NCBI GenBank assembly: GCA_025331125.1
Contig: JAOALB010000033.1
Location: 310,001-374,000 of the forward strand
DNA length: 64,000 nt
From: Mycogone perniciosa
Lineage: Eukaryota > Ascomycota > Sordariomycetes > Hypocreales > Hypocreaceae
Direction of reading: 5' to 3'
Part shown: positions 10,971 through 23,374 of the stretch, piece after piece
Layout of the letters: every line of letters starts with the position of its first letter
Position numbering within the stretch: the first letter of the stretch is position 1
Translations under genes and position numbers: made by a program
Notes under the pieces: generated by a model
The model's database searches: none
What the model saw: only the letters and a program-made list of their open reading frames with translations
What the model was told of the DNA's origin: nothing

Positions 10971-13238
10971 TTACCCCATTTTCACATCGCCATTTGCCTC
11001 GATTGGTGGTTGCGATGTGGGTTCCTCCTCATCCTCATCCTTGTCGCCTCTCCTTCTCTTGCCCATCCTTTCACACCACTGCTCTGCGCTCACAATGGTT
11101 CCATCCAAAACCCCGGTGACTTGAGTTACCATATCGAGGCCCTCCTTGGCTAATACCAGCACTTTCTGTGCACCCTCACGTAGGGCGGAATCGCTGTCCT
11201 TGTCGCCATTTTCGGCCGACCTCTCAGACATGGTTGCGAGACGGAAGCGCTGGGGAAGACTAGTGAGATGGCGACGAACAAGCACCCTGGCATTCTCAGG
11301 AAGTGCGCCGCCAGCATACTTTGACACAGTGGTAATGGAATCTTGAAGAGTTTTGAGGACGTCACCCTTGAGGGTATTGATTCGAGCAGCGATTTCGGTG
11401 CGGGACGGCTGTGGCACCTTTTCACCATTCTGCTCGCTGTCAACGTCCATACTCTGATCCTCGGCGCGACTGGCCAGTGGCGCCGCCTCTGACCTTTCGG
11501 CCTTTTCATATTCCTCCAATGCGTGTTTCAAGGATACAATGACGCGGTTCATGTGGTCGTTTGACCAACGAAGCCAGCGCAAGCAGTATTTTAAACTTCG
11601 CAAGCTTTCTGCGCTCATGGCAATGCTCAGACCTGATGTCGACATGATGAGGCGAGTTTGCCAAGGAGCATTGGCACCGGCATTGGGAGTGGCATTGGGA
11701 GTGACATTGGCATTTGCATTGCTTGGCGGCGGTCTTTGAGTTGTGGGGGCCGTCTCGGTGTATGCTGGAGAGCGTTGATCGTCATATGCTGGTAGGGTAT
11801 CTACCGTGCTGGCAGAGGAGAGACGACGAGGAGTCTTGGATGACATGACAGACGAGGAATCGTCCATTGCGGCGACTTCGGGCGATCCTTTGACATCGCT
11901 CTTATCGGTCATCTTTCGTCGCTTGTTGGAGGTGCTGTTAGAGCTAGGATTTGATGTGGGAGCGGGATGGCGACGACTCGCACCAAGGAACCATCGCACA
12001 CCTCCCTCGACGCCTGTTGCTCGCCCGACAGAGTTGACAGTGTTGGCGATGGGGGTCAGATAGCCCTCAATGTACTCGGCGCCGGACTTGAATCGCGGAG
12101 AGAAGTTCTTTGCGCCGCCGTAGGCTGAGCTGGCACCGCCGATGGTGGAGGCGACGAGAGGATGAGCGGTTGTAAGGAGGGAGAGAAGCGGTTCGGGCTT
12201 TGGTGATTTTGCCCTGGTAGGATTCGCCTGAAGGTGTTGGAAGGGAGGAGCCGGTGGGCTCATGGGAGAGATGGAGGTGGTATCGGGAGAAGAGACGAAG
12301 TCTGGGAGTGGACGTTAGACAGACAGAGCGACGACGAAGTCATGACAATACAGCGAGTGATGGCACCTACCCGCTCGCAAGTCGCCGAGAGCCTCAGCGG
12401 CTAAGCGCACATCCGGGTCGTCAAGGGTCAGAATACTCGGAACGGGCGACGGCGAAGGCGCGCTGGCGACACTCGCGGCGCCGTCCATATCCATAGTAGT
12501 CGCAGGACTGTCGGGAGGGTGAAACGGAGGCTGCTGTCGGTAGTTGGTGGAGGAAGAGGAGGACGCATTGAAGGACGGCGGCCAATGGGCGGGCGGCAGA
12601 GGTGGCGGCGGGTGGTGATGATGGTGAGGATTGTGATAGTGGTGGTGCTGATGCTGAAGCTGCTGACTCTGCTGCTGGTGGTGTCGATGCTGGTGATCGA
12701 GGGCGACCGCTATGTCGCTGGTGATGCTGCTGAGAGACGGCAGCGTCTTGTCGTCGCCCTCACTCTCGCTCTCATGATGTGTCAGTGTCAGTGGGGGGAG
12801 CCTGTCAGTCGCTGACGGCGGTGGCGGCGGCGGGTGCGAGAAGTGGTGGTGCATGGACGAAGAGTAATTCGGAGGAGGCAGGGATAGAGGCAGAGGCAGA
12901 GGCGGAGGCGGAGGTGGAGGCTGACGAGGACGAGGAGGGAGAGGAGGAGGGTTTGGGTTGTGGTTGTGGTGGTGGTTGAGGTTCTGAGTAATGATAGTGC
13001 CACTGATACCACCGCCACAGCTGCTGTTTTTCAGGTGCTGTTGGTGCTGCTGATGCTGCTGATGATGCGATTGTTCCGCGCGAGAAAGAGGCGGCGGCAC
13101 AGCGAGAATTGGTGGCAGCCCGAGGCCTGCTGCTGGTCCTGGTCCTAGTCCCGAAGCTGGTCCTTGTTGGCTGCTGCTGCTAATCGTTCGAGTGCCGATG
13201 CTGCTGGCTGCTGGAGAAAGCATGTGATTGCGATCCAT
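10971..13238 (-). CDS. OPI1: Opi1-type transcriptional repressor of phospholipid synthesis
   Basis: Opi1 is held at the ER by phosphatidic acid. When released it enters the nucleus and represses INO1-type lipid genes. Exon 1 is 12371-13238 and exon 2 is 10971-12301, with a 69 bp intron (GTAGGT to CAG). The product is 732 residues. Splicing rebuilds the hallmark DDPDVRLAAEALGDLRADF. Downstream are PLVASTIGGASSAYGGAKNF, the basic NKRRK stretch, and the SAESLRSLKYCLRWLRWSND block. The first 250 residues are strikingly low-complexity: proline runs, histidine runs (up to five in a row) and QQQ/HQHR tracts, much longer than in yeast. An in-frame ATG at 13295 would add 19 residues. I prefer 13238, but this is not settled. 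Confidence 0.92.
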
Positions 13239-13295
13239 GGCCTCGTCTCCAATCTCCAATGGGGGGGAGTGTTTCGTTTTCGGGCATAAGCCCAC

Positions 13296-16218
13296 CTGCT
13301 ACTGGCCTCAAGCGCGGGGGGCGGCTTTTAGTAGGTAACAGGTATCTGCTGCTCTTATGACTAGTCCTCCTCTTTCATGTCATAATAATAAAACGGGTAT
13401 TAAAAAATAGTGACCGGGGAAAAGTCAAGCAGAAGCAGAAAGATGAAGAACCCTTGTGGCGTTGATGGAGGGGGGAAGGCTTCTTGATGCAGTTTCTGGG
13501 GAAGAGAGAAGACAAAAGAGGACCCAAGCAGGATGCTCAGATTCCATATGGATAATAGTGCGAGTACGTAACTGCACTTGCTACGTGGGGAACGGGCATC
13601 ATCATCATCCAGGATCATGGAGGATGGATCAGTGATGGCTTTTCCAATTTTTTCCCTCCTCTGGAGTCTGGCGGTGGTCTAAGCCCGCATTTGTTGGGGC
13701 AAACCAAACCAGTGTGGTAGGTCGTGTTACCACCGCTGAACCACTGAGCCACTGATGAATCCTGAGCACTGCACTGTACGAAGTACGGAGTACTGCTCTA
13801 CTGATTAGCGGGTGGCTGTAGGCGAGCGCCAGCAGTGCATTGGCGAGGTCAGGCGCTGGCCCACCTGCTGCTGCAGGGTCCCGAATTGGCGCTGGACAGA
13901 CGGCCGACTCTGTTTCCATACCGTACCTATGCATAGGTGTCTAACGAAATTGAGATCAATATTCCTGCTCTGTCCCGTCGTCTCGACCGAAAGTCGAGCC
14001 GAAGACGGCCCCTGTGGCTGCTATTTTTATACGAGTAAAGCCTCCATTCTTTTTTTTGTTTGCTGACATACAGATGCTGATAACCTTAGCAATACTACTA
14101 TTACTCCGTACTACCTAGTATATAGTACTACTAGCAGGTAGTAATAATGGTGCAATTTTACCATGATCCATTACTATCATATTCTTGTTTCCCTTGCTTG
14201 TGATGAGATAGATGGCTTGGCTTCGTTCATACTCGTACACCCTTTTTGCTTTCACACATAAAGTTCAAAAAGTCTTGTTTCATCCCTCCATCTCAACATT
14301 TATCACGAGGCTAAGTGCTACAAACATGAGGAGGCATACATACATAATACATACAGAAACCCCCCAACACGTGCTTCCAAGTTAGCCGGGGGAATACCAA
14401 CAGAACCAAACAATCACATGCTGCTCTTATGCGACGGATTGCATGTGCTCGATTCGGCTGAATGGGCCCCCGCCGCCAACACACAATCTTCCACAACATA
14501 ATTGGAGCGACTGCCTTTGCCTGGTGGAGGTTTGGGTCGAATTCTGTGCCACTAAGAACGTCAAAAGAACGTTTCCAGCGTCACATGAGCCCATGCGGCT
14601 TCTCAACAAGCACATGTAATGTGGGGGGCCTCTGATCTTCTCCCTCTTCTTGATGCAGGTTCTTTATTTGCCTGTGATCGACAGACAGTTGGGATAAGGG
14701 GCCTCTACTTTGTACCACAAGTGGCATTACTTGTCACAAACCTTCTCTTTTCTAGATTTTTTTTATTATATGCACCAGAACGAGCCAGCCAGGCTACCTG
14801 GCAATAGGCCAACTGCACAGAACAGCCTTTGCGAGCCAACATCAGGGAACCTATCCTGAATCCTCAAAGTCCAAGTCAGGCCGACTCCGAGGCTAAATGC
14901 GGGGACCCCGGATGAGTCCCGAAACATGTCACCATGCAGTTCTGCTTGACGGACTCTGCACTGCGTCTGACTGACTGACTGACATAGCCTAGAGGGTTGT
15001 CGTACGGTGCTACGGAGTAGATGATATCAAGCCAAGCCAGCCGCTGATCTCGGCATCTCACCATTCTGGACGCTGATACCCCGTACGGAATATTGTCACT
15101 TCACCTTCCGCCCCAGGACTGACTCGGCGTCTGAGACATCAACTGCTTATTGGCAGATATATCCCGAGTGTCCAGCTCTCTGCTCATCGTCTACCACTCG
15201 GCATCCCCCATTGCCATCACATGGTAGCAGGGAGCACAAGCAGTGGTAAGGCAAAGAATTTTTCTGCTGCCATCTTCTTGCATCGCATCACACTAGTCAT
15301 GCATCTTCATGCAATAGTACTCCGTACTTCGCACATCATCATATCAAACAAAGCAGCTGTCTGACATTGCAGCTCCACGCCTTAATGGATAGTGATCTGC
15401 GGCTGACATTGCATCGAGACACGGTTTGGAAGGGAAAAAGCCTTCATGCCATGACGGGAAGCTCCTTGACATCCAACTTGGACAAGATCGGCCCTAATCC
15501 TGCAGCCGTCTTGTTCGTGGCAGCAGGACAACAAGGAACTGTCGTCACGCATTCAATCCATCTTTATGTCACGAGATGTGTGGTTCCTCTGACGCCGCCC
15601 AAGCAACGGAAGTCTCCTCCTAAAAGCAGAAAATACGCGGGCAGCTCTTAATGAACCAAATAAATTCCATTCTTCTCCGCGCCACCAAATCGCAGTTGCA
15701 TCCACGGCTCCGCCGCTGGCATGACAGAATGCCAGCCAGTAGCGGGTTTGGAAGATGAGCTGCACTGTCTAATGGGCGCGTTGGAGAGAAGAGAAGAAGA
15801 GAAGAAAGGTATTGCTGGCGCGAGAAGCTGGTTTTGTTTTCTTCGCATAGTGGGGCAATGAAAAATTAAGGCACGTGACCCTTCCTTATCTTCATCTCCC
15901 AACATAGATAAGCCGTGGTTTTGCCGGACCAGTGTGGCTGCGGTGAGTAATCCCATGGAGCTACGTAGCCATCGACAGCTCTCCGTTTCGCGACATCATG
16001 TTTGAACCAGCCGCTCTCTAAATCCTCGCCTCTCGCACAAAGGAGCTTTGAATATTCCCATTAGTGCATGACAATCAATACCCTTGATAATCTTTCCATC
16101 TTCCTGGCCGGCGTGCCAACCCTCGCATTCGTGCCCCTTTCAGCCCCTCTATCTCCCCGCCGACAACTCTCCCCATCTCCATCTCCATCTCCATCTTCAT
16201 CATCCTCTTAATGCAACC
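13296..16218. other. 2.9 kb intergenic region between Opi1 and AP-1 mu promoters
   Basis: The genes on either side point away, so this is shared promoter DNA. It contains several TACTCCGTAC-type motifs (about 13777-13793, 14102-14111, 15011-15020, 15318-15327), a short (GACT)n run near 14967-14982, and an ATCTCC hexamer run at about 16166-16200 in the leader of the mu gene. Open frames here are short and lack domains. Confidence 0.5.
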
Positions 16219-17764
16219 ATGGCGTCCGCGCTCTTCTTTCTAGATCTCAAGGGCAAGGTACTCTTCTTCTTCCTCTTCTATCGCTCTGAAACTCGTGAAA
16301 GACCAATGGATTGCCACTCTGACATGGAAGCACGCAGACCCTTCTTGCCCGAAACTATAGGGGCGATATCCCCATGTCCGCTGTCGAAAAGTTCCCTGTC
16401 CTGCTCTCAGAGGCGGAGGAGGAGTCATCGGCTGTTCCGCCATGTTTCTCGCACGAGGGAATCAACGTCCGTCTCGCCGTCATCCATGCAAAACAAATAA
16501 TAGACACAACCTAATATGGAAGCGCAGTACTTATATATCCGTCACAACAACCTCTACCTCCTCGCCCTCACCAAGCGCAACACCAACGCCGCCGAAATCC
16601 TCCTCTTTCTACACAAAATCGTCGAGGTCTTCACCGAGTACTTCAAAGCCCTCGAGGAGGAATCCATCCGCGACAACTTCGTCGTCATTTACGAGCTCCT
16701 CGATGAGATGATGGACTTTGGCTACCCCCAGACCACAGAGTCCAAGATCCTCCAGGAGTACATCACCCAAGAATCTCACAAGCTCGAAATCCAGGCCCGC
16801 CCTCCCATCGCCGTTACCAACGCCGTGTCCTGGCGCTCAGAGGGCATTCGCTACCGCAAGAACGAAGTCTTCCTCGACGTCGTCGAGAGCCTGAACCTCC
16901 TCGTCAGTGCCAACGGAAACGTCCTGCGCAGCGAAATCCTAGGCGCCATTAAAATGAAGTGCTATCTCAGCGGTATGCCCGAGTTGAGACTGGGCCTCAA
17001 CGATAAAGTCATGTTCGAAACCACAGGGCGCACGACGCGCGGTAAAGCCATCGAAATGGAGGACGTTAAATTCCACCAATGCGTGCGACTCTCGCGCTTC
17101 GAAAACGACCGCACCATCTCCTTCATCCCTCCCGACGGCGAATTCGAGCTCATGTCCTACCGACTCAACACCCAGGTGAAACCCCTAATTTGGGTCGAGT
17201 GTCTCGTCGAGTCCCACTCCGGATCCCGCATCGAGTACATGCTCAAGGCAAAAGCCCAGTTTAAGCGCCGCAGCACAGCCAACAATGTCGAGATCATCGT
17301 CCCTGTCCCCGACGACGCGGATTCACCTCGCTTCCGCACCAACATTGGCTCCGTACACTATGCTCCCGAGCAGAGCGCTATTGTTTGGAAGATTAAGCAA
17401 TTTGGCGGCAACAAGGAGTTCCTCATGCGTGCAGAACTGGGCCTTCCTAGCGTTAGGGGCGATGACGAGCACGGCGGTGGTATGACCGGTGGTTTTGGAG
17501 GTAGCATGGGTGGTATCGGAGCCAAGGGCGCGAAGAGGCCGATTCAAGTAAAGTTTGAGATTCCTTACTTTACGACGAGTGGCATTCAAGTCCGATATCT
17601 CAAAATTACAGAACCAAAGGTGAGCCAGACATATATACGGCCTGTATCTTGGCGCTGCTTTACTGACTACGTGTTCCTCTCAGCTTCAATATCCCTCACT
17701 GCCCTGGGTCCGCTATATTACACAATCTGGCGATATCGCCGTGCGATTACCAGATGTAGTCTGA
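16219..17764 (+). CDS. APM1: AP-1 clathrin adaptor complex, mu subunit
   Basis: AP-1 mu selects cargo by YxxPhi signals for clathrin-coated transport between trans-Golgi and endosomes. Exons are 16219-16257, 16338-16466, 16528-17619 and 17684-17764. The product is 446 residues, matching the length of fungal and animal mu1. The N-terminal longin fold starts MASALFFLDLKGK, continues as TLLARNYRGDIP from exon 2, and then YLYIRHNNLYLLALTK. The mu-homology domain follows from about residue 165, with SWRSEGIRYRKNEVFLDVVE and FIPPDGEFELMSYRL. The last exon supplies the canonical C-terminus (PWVRYITQSGDIAVRLPD). The donor of intron 2 is GTCCGT, a less common form, but both phase and protein match demand it. 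A glycine-rich insert (GGGMTGGFGGSMGG) lies at about residue 360. Confidence 0.95.
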
Positions 17765-18421
17765 GAACCCTTACATGAGCGAGGAAAGGCGGTGGTAGGG
17801 GACGTCTAATTCAGTGCCGCTGGCCATTCTGCAAGCCAAGATCAAGAGGCCTAGTGCTGGGGGTCTTGACAAGCAGCCGAGGCCTATCAAGGAGGGATGC
17901 CGCCGCAAGTACAAATAGAGTCTATGAATCAACGCGATCACAGGCTCCGAGACAGAGTATGATACGTAGTCACGCGGTGAGGTAGATGAGCCATGTAAAA
18001 AGAAAAAAGGAGGGGAGCGCCAACATAGAGTCACGTTTACCACTTTCAGAGACAATGGATGGATGAATTGGATGAATCAAAAGATAGAAACAAAACATGG
18101 CATATATTTCCGCGTATGTAAAGTCATTGAAGTCGTTATCATTTATCTCATCTCTCGTCAGCGACCGTATCTGCAAAATCCAACCAGGCGACAAGGGGCA
18201 TGATCCAGTTCTTTTTGGGGGACACAAAGCGAGGGTATAATAAGCCAGACAGGCCATGAACGAATGGGTATGCATGGGAGAGGGGTGGGGGGACGAGGGT
18301 CTGACAAGGGGCGGCGGCAGCCCTCAAGATTCGAGACTGATGCCACAAGATAGGCCAGAAAGAAGGCCGACGTGAGGATACAAGGAGGAGGCGGCGGCGG
18401 CATGGAAAGCGTTCAGGAACT
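17765..18421. other. Intergenic between convergent genes
   Basis: This contains the 3' region of APM1. One open stretch, 17799-17918 (+), ends in a basic segment (KIKRPSAGG, then PRPIKEG) that reads more like protein than the surroundings, but it has no start codon or clear splice partner. See the separate observation. Confidence 0.4.
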
Positions 18422-19428
18422 TCAATGGGGGGAAGGGGATTCTTGAACAAGCACGCGAGAGAATTCCATCTCGTGGATCAGGTCCCTTGTAGAACCCTCA
18501 GGGTTCATAGGGTCGAGGAACACAACGACGAGGAACCCACGTGGGTCATCCAGCATCGATGGTGTGTCTGCGAGTTTTGCGACATATCAGTGTTCGGATT
18601 CTTCGGAATCCTTCAGGGGGTAAAGAGTTGGGGGGGCAACGTACAACCTCGGGGAGCTGACTGGTCGTGCCATATACCATCTCGCCATCGACCAGTGAGG
18701 CCGTTTCCTCCCAAGAAGATTTCATTTGTTCGGTTGGACGTCTGGGTTGCGTCTCCAGCGGCCTCGCTAAAGGCCATGAGGCCGATGACAATAGGCAGCT
18801 CTCCGCCGAGCCCAGTCGAAGGTTGAGCGTTGGGCACGGGAGCCCGATAGCTTTTTGGTACCAAGCTGGGTACCCAGCTCGGCGTCTGTCCGGCAACGAA
18901 CTTCACAACGCCAGGTCCAGTCCCCATCATGCTGTCTTCTGTCACAGCCTGGGAGACTCCCGGCATGTTAGGTGGGTGGAAGAACAGCAAGGGGATTGGG
19001 TTAGATGCGCTGTCAGTCGTCACATCCCCGTCCACAACCAAAATTGGCAGCTGGGGGTTGCAGGAGAATATTGTGAACGCTTTGTACACTGCGGCGGAGT
19101 AAGGTCTTCGGGCGTCATCGTAGGCGTAAACGCATCCCTCTGGCCAGTGGCCTTCATCCGGTGCCTTGTCTCGAAACCAATTGTAACCTTCGGCCACCGT
19201 CACTTGTCCATCTTCATATCTCATAACACAACTCGGTATTTCGCGAACGTAGCCACTAGGGTGCCGCGGGGGAATTCTATTAAACCATTCATCTCGGCAG
19301 AGATCCATATTCTGCGCCGCCGCTCCGGAATTGATGACCAGTTCATTAACCACGAAGAGGAAGCTGGTCCGTGGAGGTCTAGCGGCATCCACTCGGTGGC
19401 TACTGGTGCTCGCCTTGGATTTCGTCAT
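18422..19428 (-). CDS. Unrecognised hypothetical protein, 309 residues
   Basis: I do not recognise this family. Exon 1 is 18645-19428 and exon 2 is 18422-18567, joined across a 77 bp intron (GTACGT to CAG) that restores an acid- and hydrophobic-patterned C-terminus (DDPRGFLVVVFLD, then RDLIHEMEFSRVL). The composition is that of a soluble protein: no signal peptide, no membrane helix, ten or so tryptophan and aromatic positions such as YNWFRDKAP and GHWPEGCVYAYDD, and a segment LPILVVDGDVTTDSASNP. The competing frame on the plus strand (299 codons) is rich in Arg, Ser, His and Cys as expected of a shadow. The start at 19428 is the first ATG of the long frame; an extra upstream exon is possible. 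Confidence 0.55.
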
Positions 19429-19889
19429 GTCTCGATCGCGTTTGCGTTGCTCTCCCGTTGGCTTCCGCGTACGACTGCCCGTCTGCGCAACTTCGAGTCA
19501 GCATTCTGGACAAAAAGGATTGGCAGGTCAAGACTGGAGTCGTACAATTCTGTCCAACGTGCTTAATCTCTTTTCCTTTCTCAGGGCTCCCAATCAGTGA
19601 CTGTATATAGGAGTTGATTCGAAGAGCAGAAAGGCCTGAGGACATGGCGGTCTGTACATGAGGCCTCGAGGTTTGGCGTCCGAGCTACATATTATGGCCG
19701 CGTCGCAGCTTGTTTCTCCATCAGTCTGGTTTCGATATGCTGGGTATCGATGCCCAAGACCAAGTATCATCAACTATTGCCGGTGAGGTTGGGCTGTGAT
19801 ATCAATACCGCCGAGTATTGAGGTACCATCAGAATAGTCGGCTCAAGGGATTTTGACTTCGCTGGCGTCATAATCAAACTTGCGGCTGA
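19429..19889. other. Intergenic
   Basis: No supported gene is seen. This is the putative promoter of the hypothetical gene at 18422-19428. Confidence 0.4.
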
Positions 19890-20396
19890 TCACGGGTAGG
19901 CCAGCAGCGCAAAGTTGACGTCGCCGTACATGAGCAAAAAGGTCTCGTGAACAGCTTGTGTTCAAAAGCCGGTGGGTTTGACCCATGCCGCTGGGTCTAG
20001 GCCCCATTGCTTCCCAACTTTCTTAGGCATAATATAGAAGTTGAATGAGTTGGCTTCGCGCTTTGCGAACACCGCCATGCCTGAATATAGGTCAACTTTC
20101 TCCGAGGGGAAATCAACCGCGTGATACGGAAACCCCCTTTTCGTCATCCAATGCTCTCCAAGGAGCAAGCAGGGTCTTTCAACCTGCATAGACGGACCCC
20201 TACATGCCCTGCCCAACATATGGTCGCCTGCGGAGATTAGGCTCGCTCCGATGTAAGTCAGATTAGGTAGACCCTTGGATTGTTCGAGACGAAAATTTCT
20301 CAGAGACGGCTGGCCACCATTTGGGGGTCGTGGACCAATCAATGCAAACTTCGTGGACAAGCATGACCGTGGACAAGCATGACCGTGGACAAGCAT
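19890..20396 (-). pseudogene. Possible decayed ORF interrupted by one in-frame TGA
   Basis: An open frame from ATG 20396 runs 144 codons to TGA at 19962-19964. The same frame then continues for 23 more protein-like codons (reading VHETFLLMYGDVNFALLAYP) to a second TGA at 19890-19892. The simplest reading is a gene with a premature stop. A C-to-T change of CGA is one route and is the type RIP makes, but nothing else here looks RIP-mutated. The protein is not recognised. Its N-terminus is partly encoded by a 16 bp tandem repeat (20352-20399), so the true start may lie elsewhere. It could also be chance. Confidence 0.3.
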
Positions 20397-20399
20397 GAC
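20352..20399. repeat. Tandem repeat, 16 bp unit, three copies
   Basis: The unit GTGGACAAGCATGACC is repeated head to tail three times with almost no change; the last copy is cut by one base. Confidence 0.85.
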
Positions 20400-21754
20400 G
20401 ATGTGAATATTTGACTCGAGTGGGGGAATCCGTTGGCTAATGTCAGTCAGTGGGTGTTATAGAAGCCTATCATTAACAGTTATGGGGGTGGAAGGGTACG
20501 ATGGGGCTCATTACCGCCTTGATCAGCGAGTGCTCCATAGGAAGTACCCGTAATATTCGTACGAAGTACGAGTACTCCGTACTCATCAAACGCCATACTG
20601 AATTCGGGGATCCCGGTTTCCCATTCCAAATGTGGGGGTTCCTGGCGTTTAATGGGTATGTACGGAGTAAGAGTGGCGCAGAAGCATATGCTCGAAATCG
20701 CATGTAGGCATGGCTGGCAATCCGGAGGGCATCAGCAACCACGAAGGCTCACAAGCAACTGAGAGGAGTCGAAAGTCTGCTTGAGTGACCTTGCTTCTCA
20801 CAGGGAAGCTGAGCAGACCTGCCCCCTGGTGACCAGGTGCAGGGTCACACAAACGCTGTGTTTGTCTGGATTGTCGCAATCGGATTATACACCTATTCTG
20901 GCGAAATGGTTTCCTCCAAACCCATGCTAAACGGCTGGTGAGTTGCATGACACAACTCTATCCCGCATAGCCAAATGCCAAGAGACAAGAGAGGGATATA
21001 TTAGTTCTATTCCCTCATTCAAAGACGCCTGTGGGAATCATTCTGGTCATGTGGTGATTTCTAAACATTTCCCCGCGTTCCATTTATTGCTCTTGAAATA
21101 TGGGGTGACAAGTATCTGAGTTGTATGGTTTTTTTTGGATGAGGTGAATATCGTAACTGTCAACCAAATCAACAGAAGCGTTACACACAGAAAGTCTAAT
21201 ATAGTTAGTATGCTGAAAGGCCGTTGAAAAGGTATGCTTAGTAACTGACCTGAGTATTTGGGCCCATTTTCACATATTTCGTATTTGATCTTCTCCCAAG
21301 ATAATAGTCAATCGAAAGAATATACTCGGATTGGATGCGGTTCTCACTTGCAGGGGCTTGTTCCTCGCCTTTGGTTAGCCGTGCTGGCTGCTGCCAAGTC
21401 CACACTTCCAGTTTTATATCCTCTTCGGGATATGCTGTTGTTGGGCAAGTGATTTGATGACGCCATCACGACCGGGAAGTGGAGGGAAGGAAAAAAGATT
21501 TGATGGGGTAGTTGTTGGCTGGACCTAATTTTGGCTTCCTTATAGAATGCTTGGCCAGGCAAGCGGTAGGTAGTTCGTCAACAACCAAATGTGGATATCC
21601 AAAAGATATTTAAGCGTCTCATCCGTAAATTAACAAATTATCTGCTGGCCGTCTAACCATTTCACCTTGAAAATTCCACGTCAACCCAACAGAGAGGTTG
21701 AGTCGCGAATATCGGGCAAAATACCTCAGCCAACTGGTGAGCGGGCCTACCATT
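20400..21754. other. Intergenic
   Basis: No supported gene is seen. Copies of the TACGAAGTACGAGTACTCCGTA-like intergenic motif occur at about 20560-20584 and 20661-20670. Confidence 0.45.
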
Positions 21755-23374
21755 TCAGCCCGACCGCTTGGCCTTTTTGCTTGGGACGAAAGGCTCATCC
21801 GATGCGGCATCGGCGGCTATCTCGGAGAGGTATGCCTTGGCCTCCTGCAGTAGCTTCTTTTCTCCCAGCCTGACTGTGATGGCCATTCTCCGGCGCTCAC
21901 TGAGGTTGTTTCCCATTAGAAGACACTCGTCCTCCGGAATTGTTGTGGAGTACTGTGTCTCCAGAGTATCCAGTGACTTTGTGATAACAGCATGCTGAAC
22001 TTCATCCCGTTTTCTCTTATCTGGGATCGACGCAGCGTCAACTTTCCGGATAGCCTTGAGGAATGTCTTTAACTGCTCTTGAAGGTCCTCTGGTATTTCA
22101 TTGAACTTGGCCAGGCCAGCAAATGTGCCATTCGCTTTCGGCTCATCCGACTCGCGCTCCAAAACAAATGTGTCTTCCATTTCATCCAGGTCCATATGCT
22201 GACGCTTCTTGGCGTTAGATCGTGTGTAACCAGGAAATTAGTAAGGATTGACTCACCACTTTCTCCAACTGCTTTGTCGATATCCTCAAGTGTGTCACCA
22301 CGGCAGCCTCGACGACAGTCCATGAGATCTCAACGACATCGTAGCGAGAGTGCCTTGCGGTAACATAGCCATAACGGCGAAGGAGTTCAGAATTTGGGTG
22401 GGGTCCATAGTAGTTTAAAATCTCCTCGCCGGCCCTGATGGCCCTCAAGGTCGTCACAGTGAGGCTGTCCTCAGCGTAATTAACGTGTGCCTATTACGTG
22501 GTTAGTTGAGTCATGGGGTTCTGAGCTCCGAGGTGTGGGGGGACAAGTATGGTCGCACATTATACTCAGCATCTGCGTTCAAGGTGTCCGCCATCGGAAC
22601 CATGCCCATTGTGGATTTGGTTTCACGGTCTTCAACCCACTCTTCGGCCTGGTCCTCCGTCTCTTGTTCATCCTCATTTTCGAAGTCAAATGCATACGAC
22701 ATGATAGCACTTCCCATCCGATGGGCCAATTGAATGAGATCTTCATCACTGTAAGTCTGACTGGAGGGAAATACGTCCGGGTGCCTGCGGATGACGGGCA
22801 AGAGCTTGGTATGAAACATCTGCTCAGCATCTGCCTTCCCAATCTTGGATCGTAGAGCACTCGCTTGAAGTTCGTCAATCTCACTATCGGACCAGAACAT
22901 TGGAGTTTCGAATGAGGTTGGAAGAACGTCGAGATACGGCTTCCATGGTGAGTTGTCTCCTTGGAAATACTCGAAGATCATGACGAGGATGAGTGCGCTC
23001 CAGGGGTCCTGCTGCAACCCGTCATCAATTTCCATAGCTGATTCGTGATCTCCCTCATGGACAAAAAGGTTGGGCAATCGGTGCCGTAGCTGAGATGTTT
23101 CGGTGTTTATAATCCCCTTTCTTGGTATGGTAAATAGGACAGTGTCCTCGGGGATATCCTCAACAGCCACTGCCACGTAGACAATTGTCAATCACTGATT
23201 ACCTAGGCACTATCACCAGACTCGCGGGTATGAAGCCAGCCTACCTATTCCACGGCCAGCATTGCGGGCTCGGAGGTCGACGATCTGGATCTGCTCCGAA
23301 AATGTTGACCCGTGAATAGATTTGAACCATTGTAGGAACGCCTGGGTTGTGCTATCAAAATCTAGGGATGCCAT
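21755..23374 (-). CDS. RKM4: SET-domain protein lysine N-methyltransferase, Rkm4/SETD6 type
   Basis: The likely role is mono-methylation of lysine on a ribosomal protein (yeast Rkm4 modifies L42) using S-adenosylmethionine. Four exons are inferred: 23245-23374, 22559-23169, 22257-22490 and 21755-22207. They give 475 residues with all phases matching. The split SET domain starts after RNAGRGIG, continues with the AVEDIPEDTVLFTIPRKGII block, and has the long inserted helical region. It closes with MVPMADTLNADAEYN, then AHVNYAED, and EEILNYYGPHPNSELLRRYG, which carries the NYG-like cofactor and active-site signature; the NH and YY residues align with RuBisCO-methyltransferase-like SET proteins. 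The C-terminus (about 150 residues, helical, with LSERRRMAITVRLGEKKLL) is the substrate-binding domain and ends in a basic KKAKRSG tail. Intron 3 (49 bp) is the least certain splice. Confidence 0.87.

Noticed and set aside
12519..13148. Plus-strand frames rich in Val, Glu, Gly
   Set aside because: They are the complements of the Pro/His/Gln tracts of Opi1.
15367..15956. Two open frames of about 100 codons in the Opi1-APM1 interval
   Set aside because: Overlapping on opposite strands, no domains, low-complexity start regions; not distinguishable from chance.
18667..19566. 299-codon open frame on the plus strand
   Set aside because: It lies antisense to the 309-residue gene and is rich in Arg, Ser, His, Cys and Trp without any domain, as shadow frames are. 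The minus-strand frame also splices cleanly.
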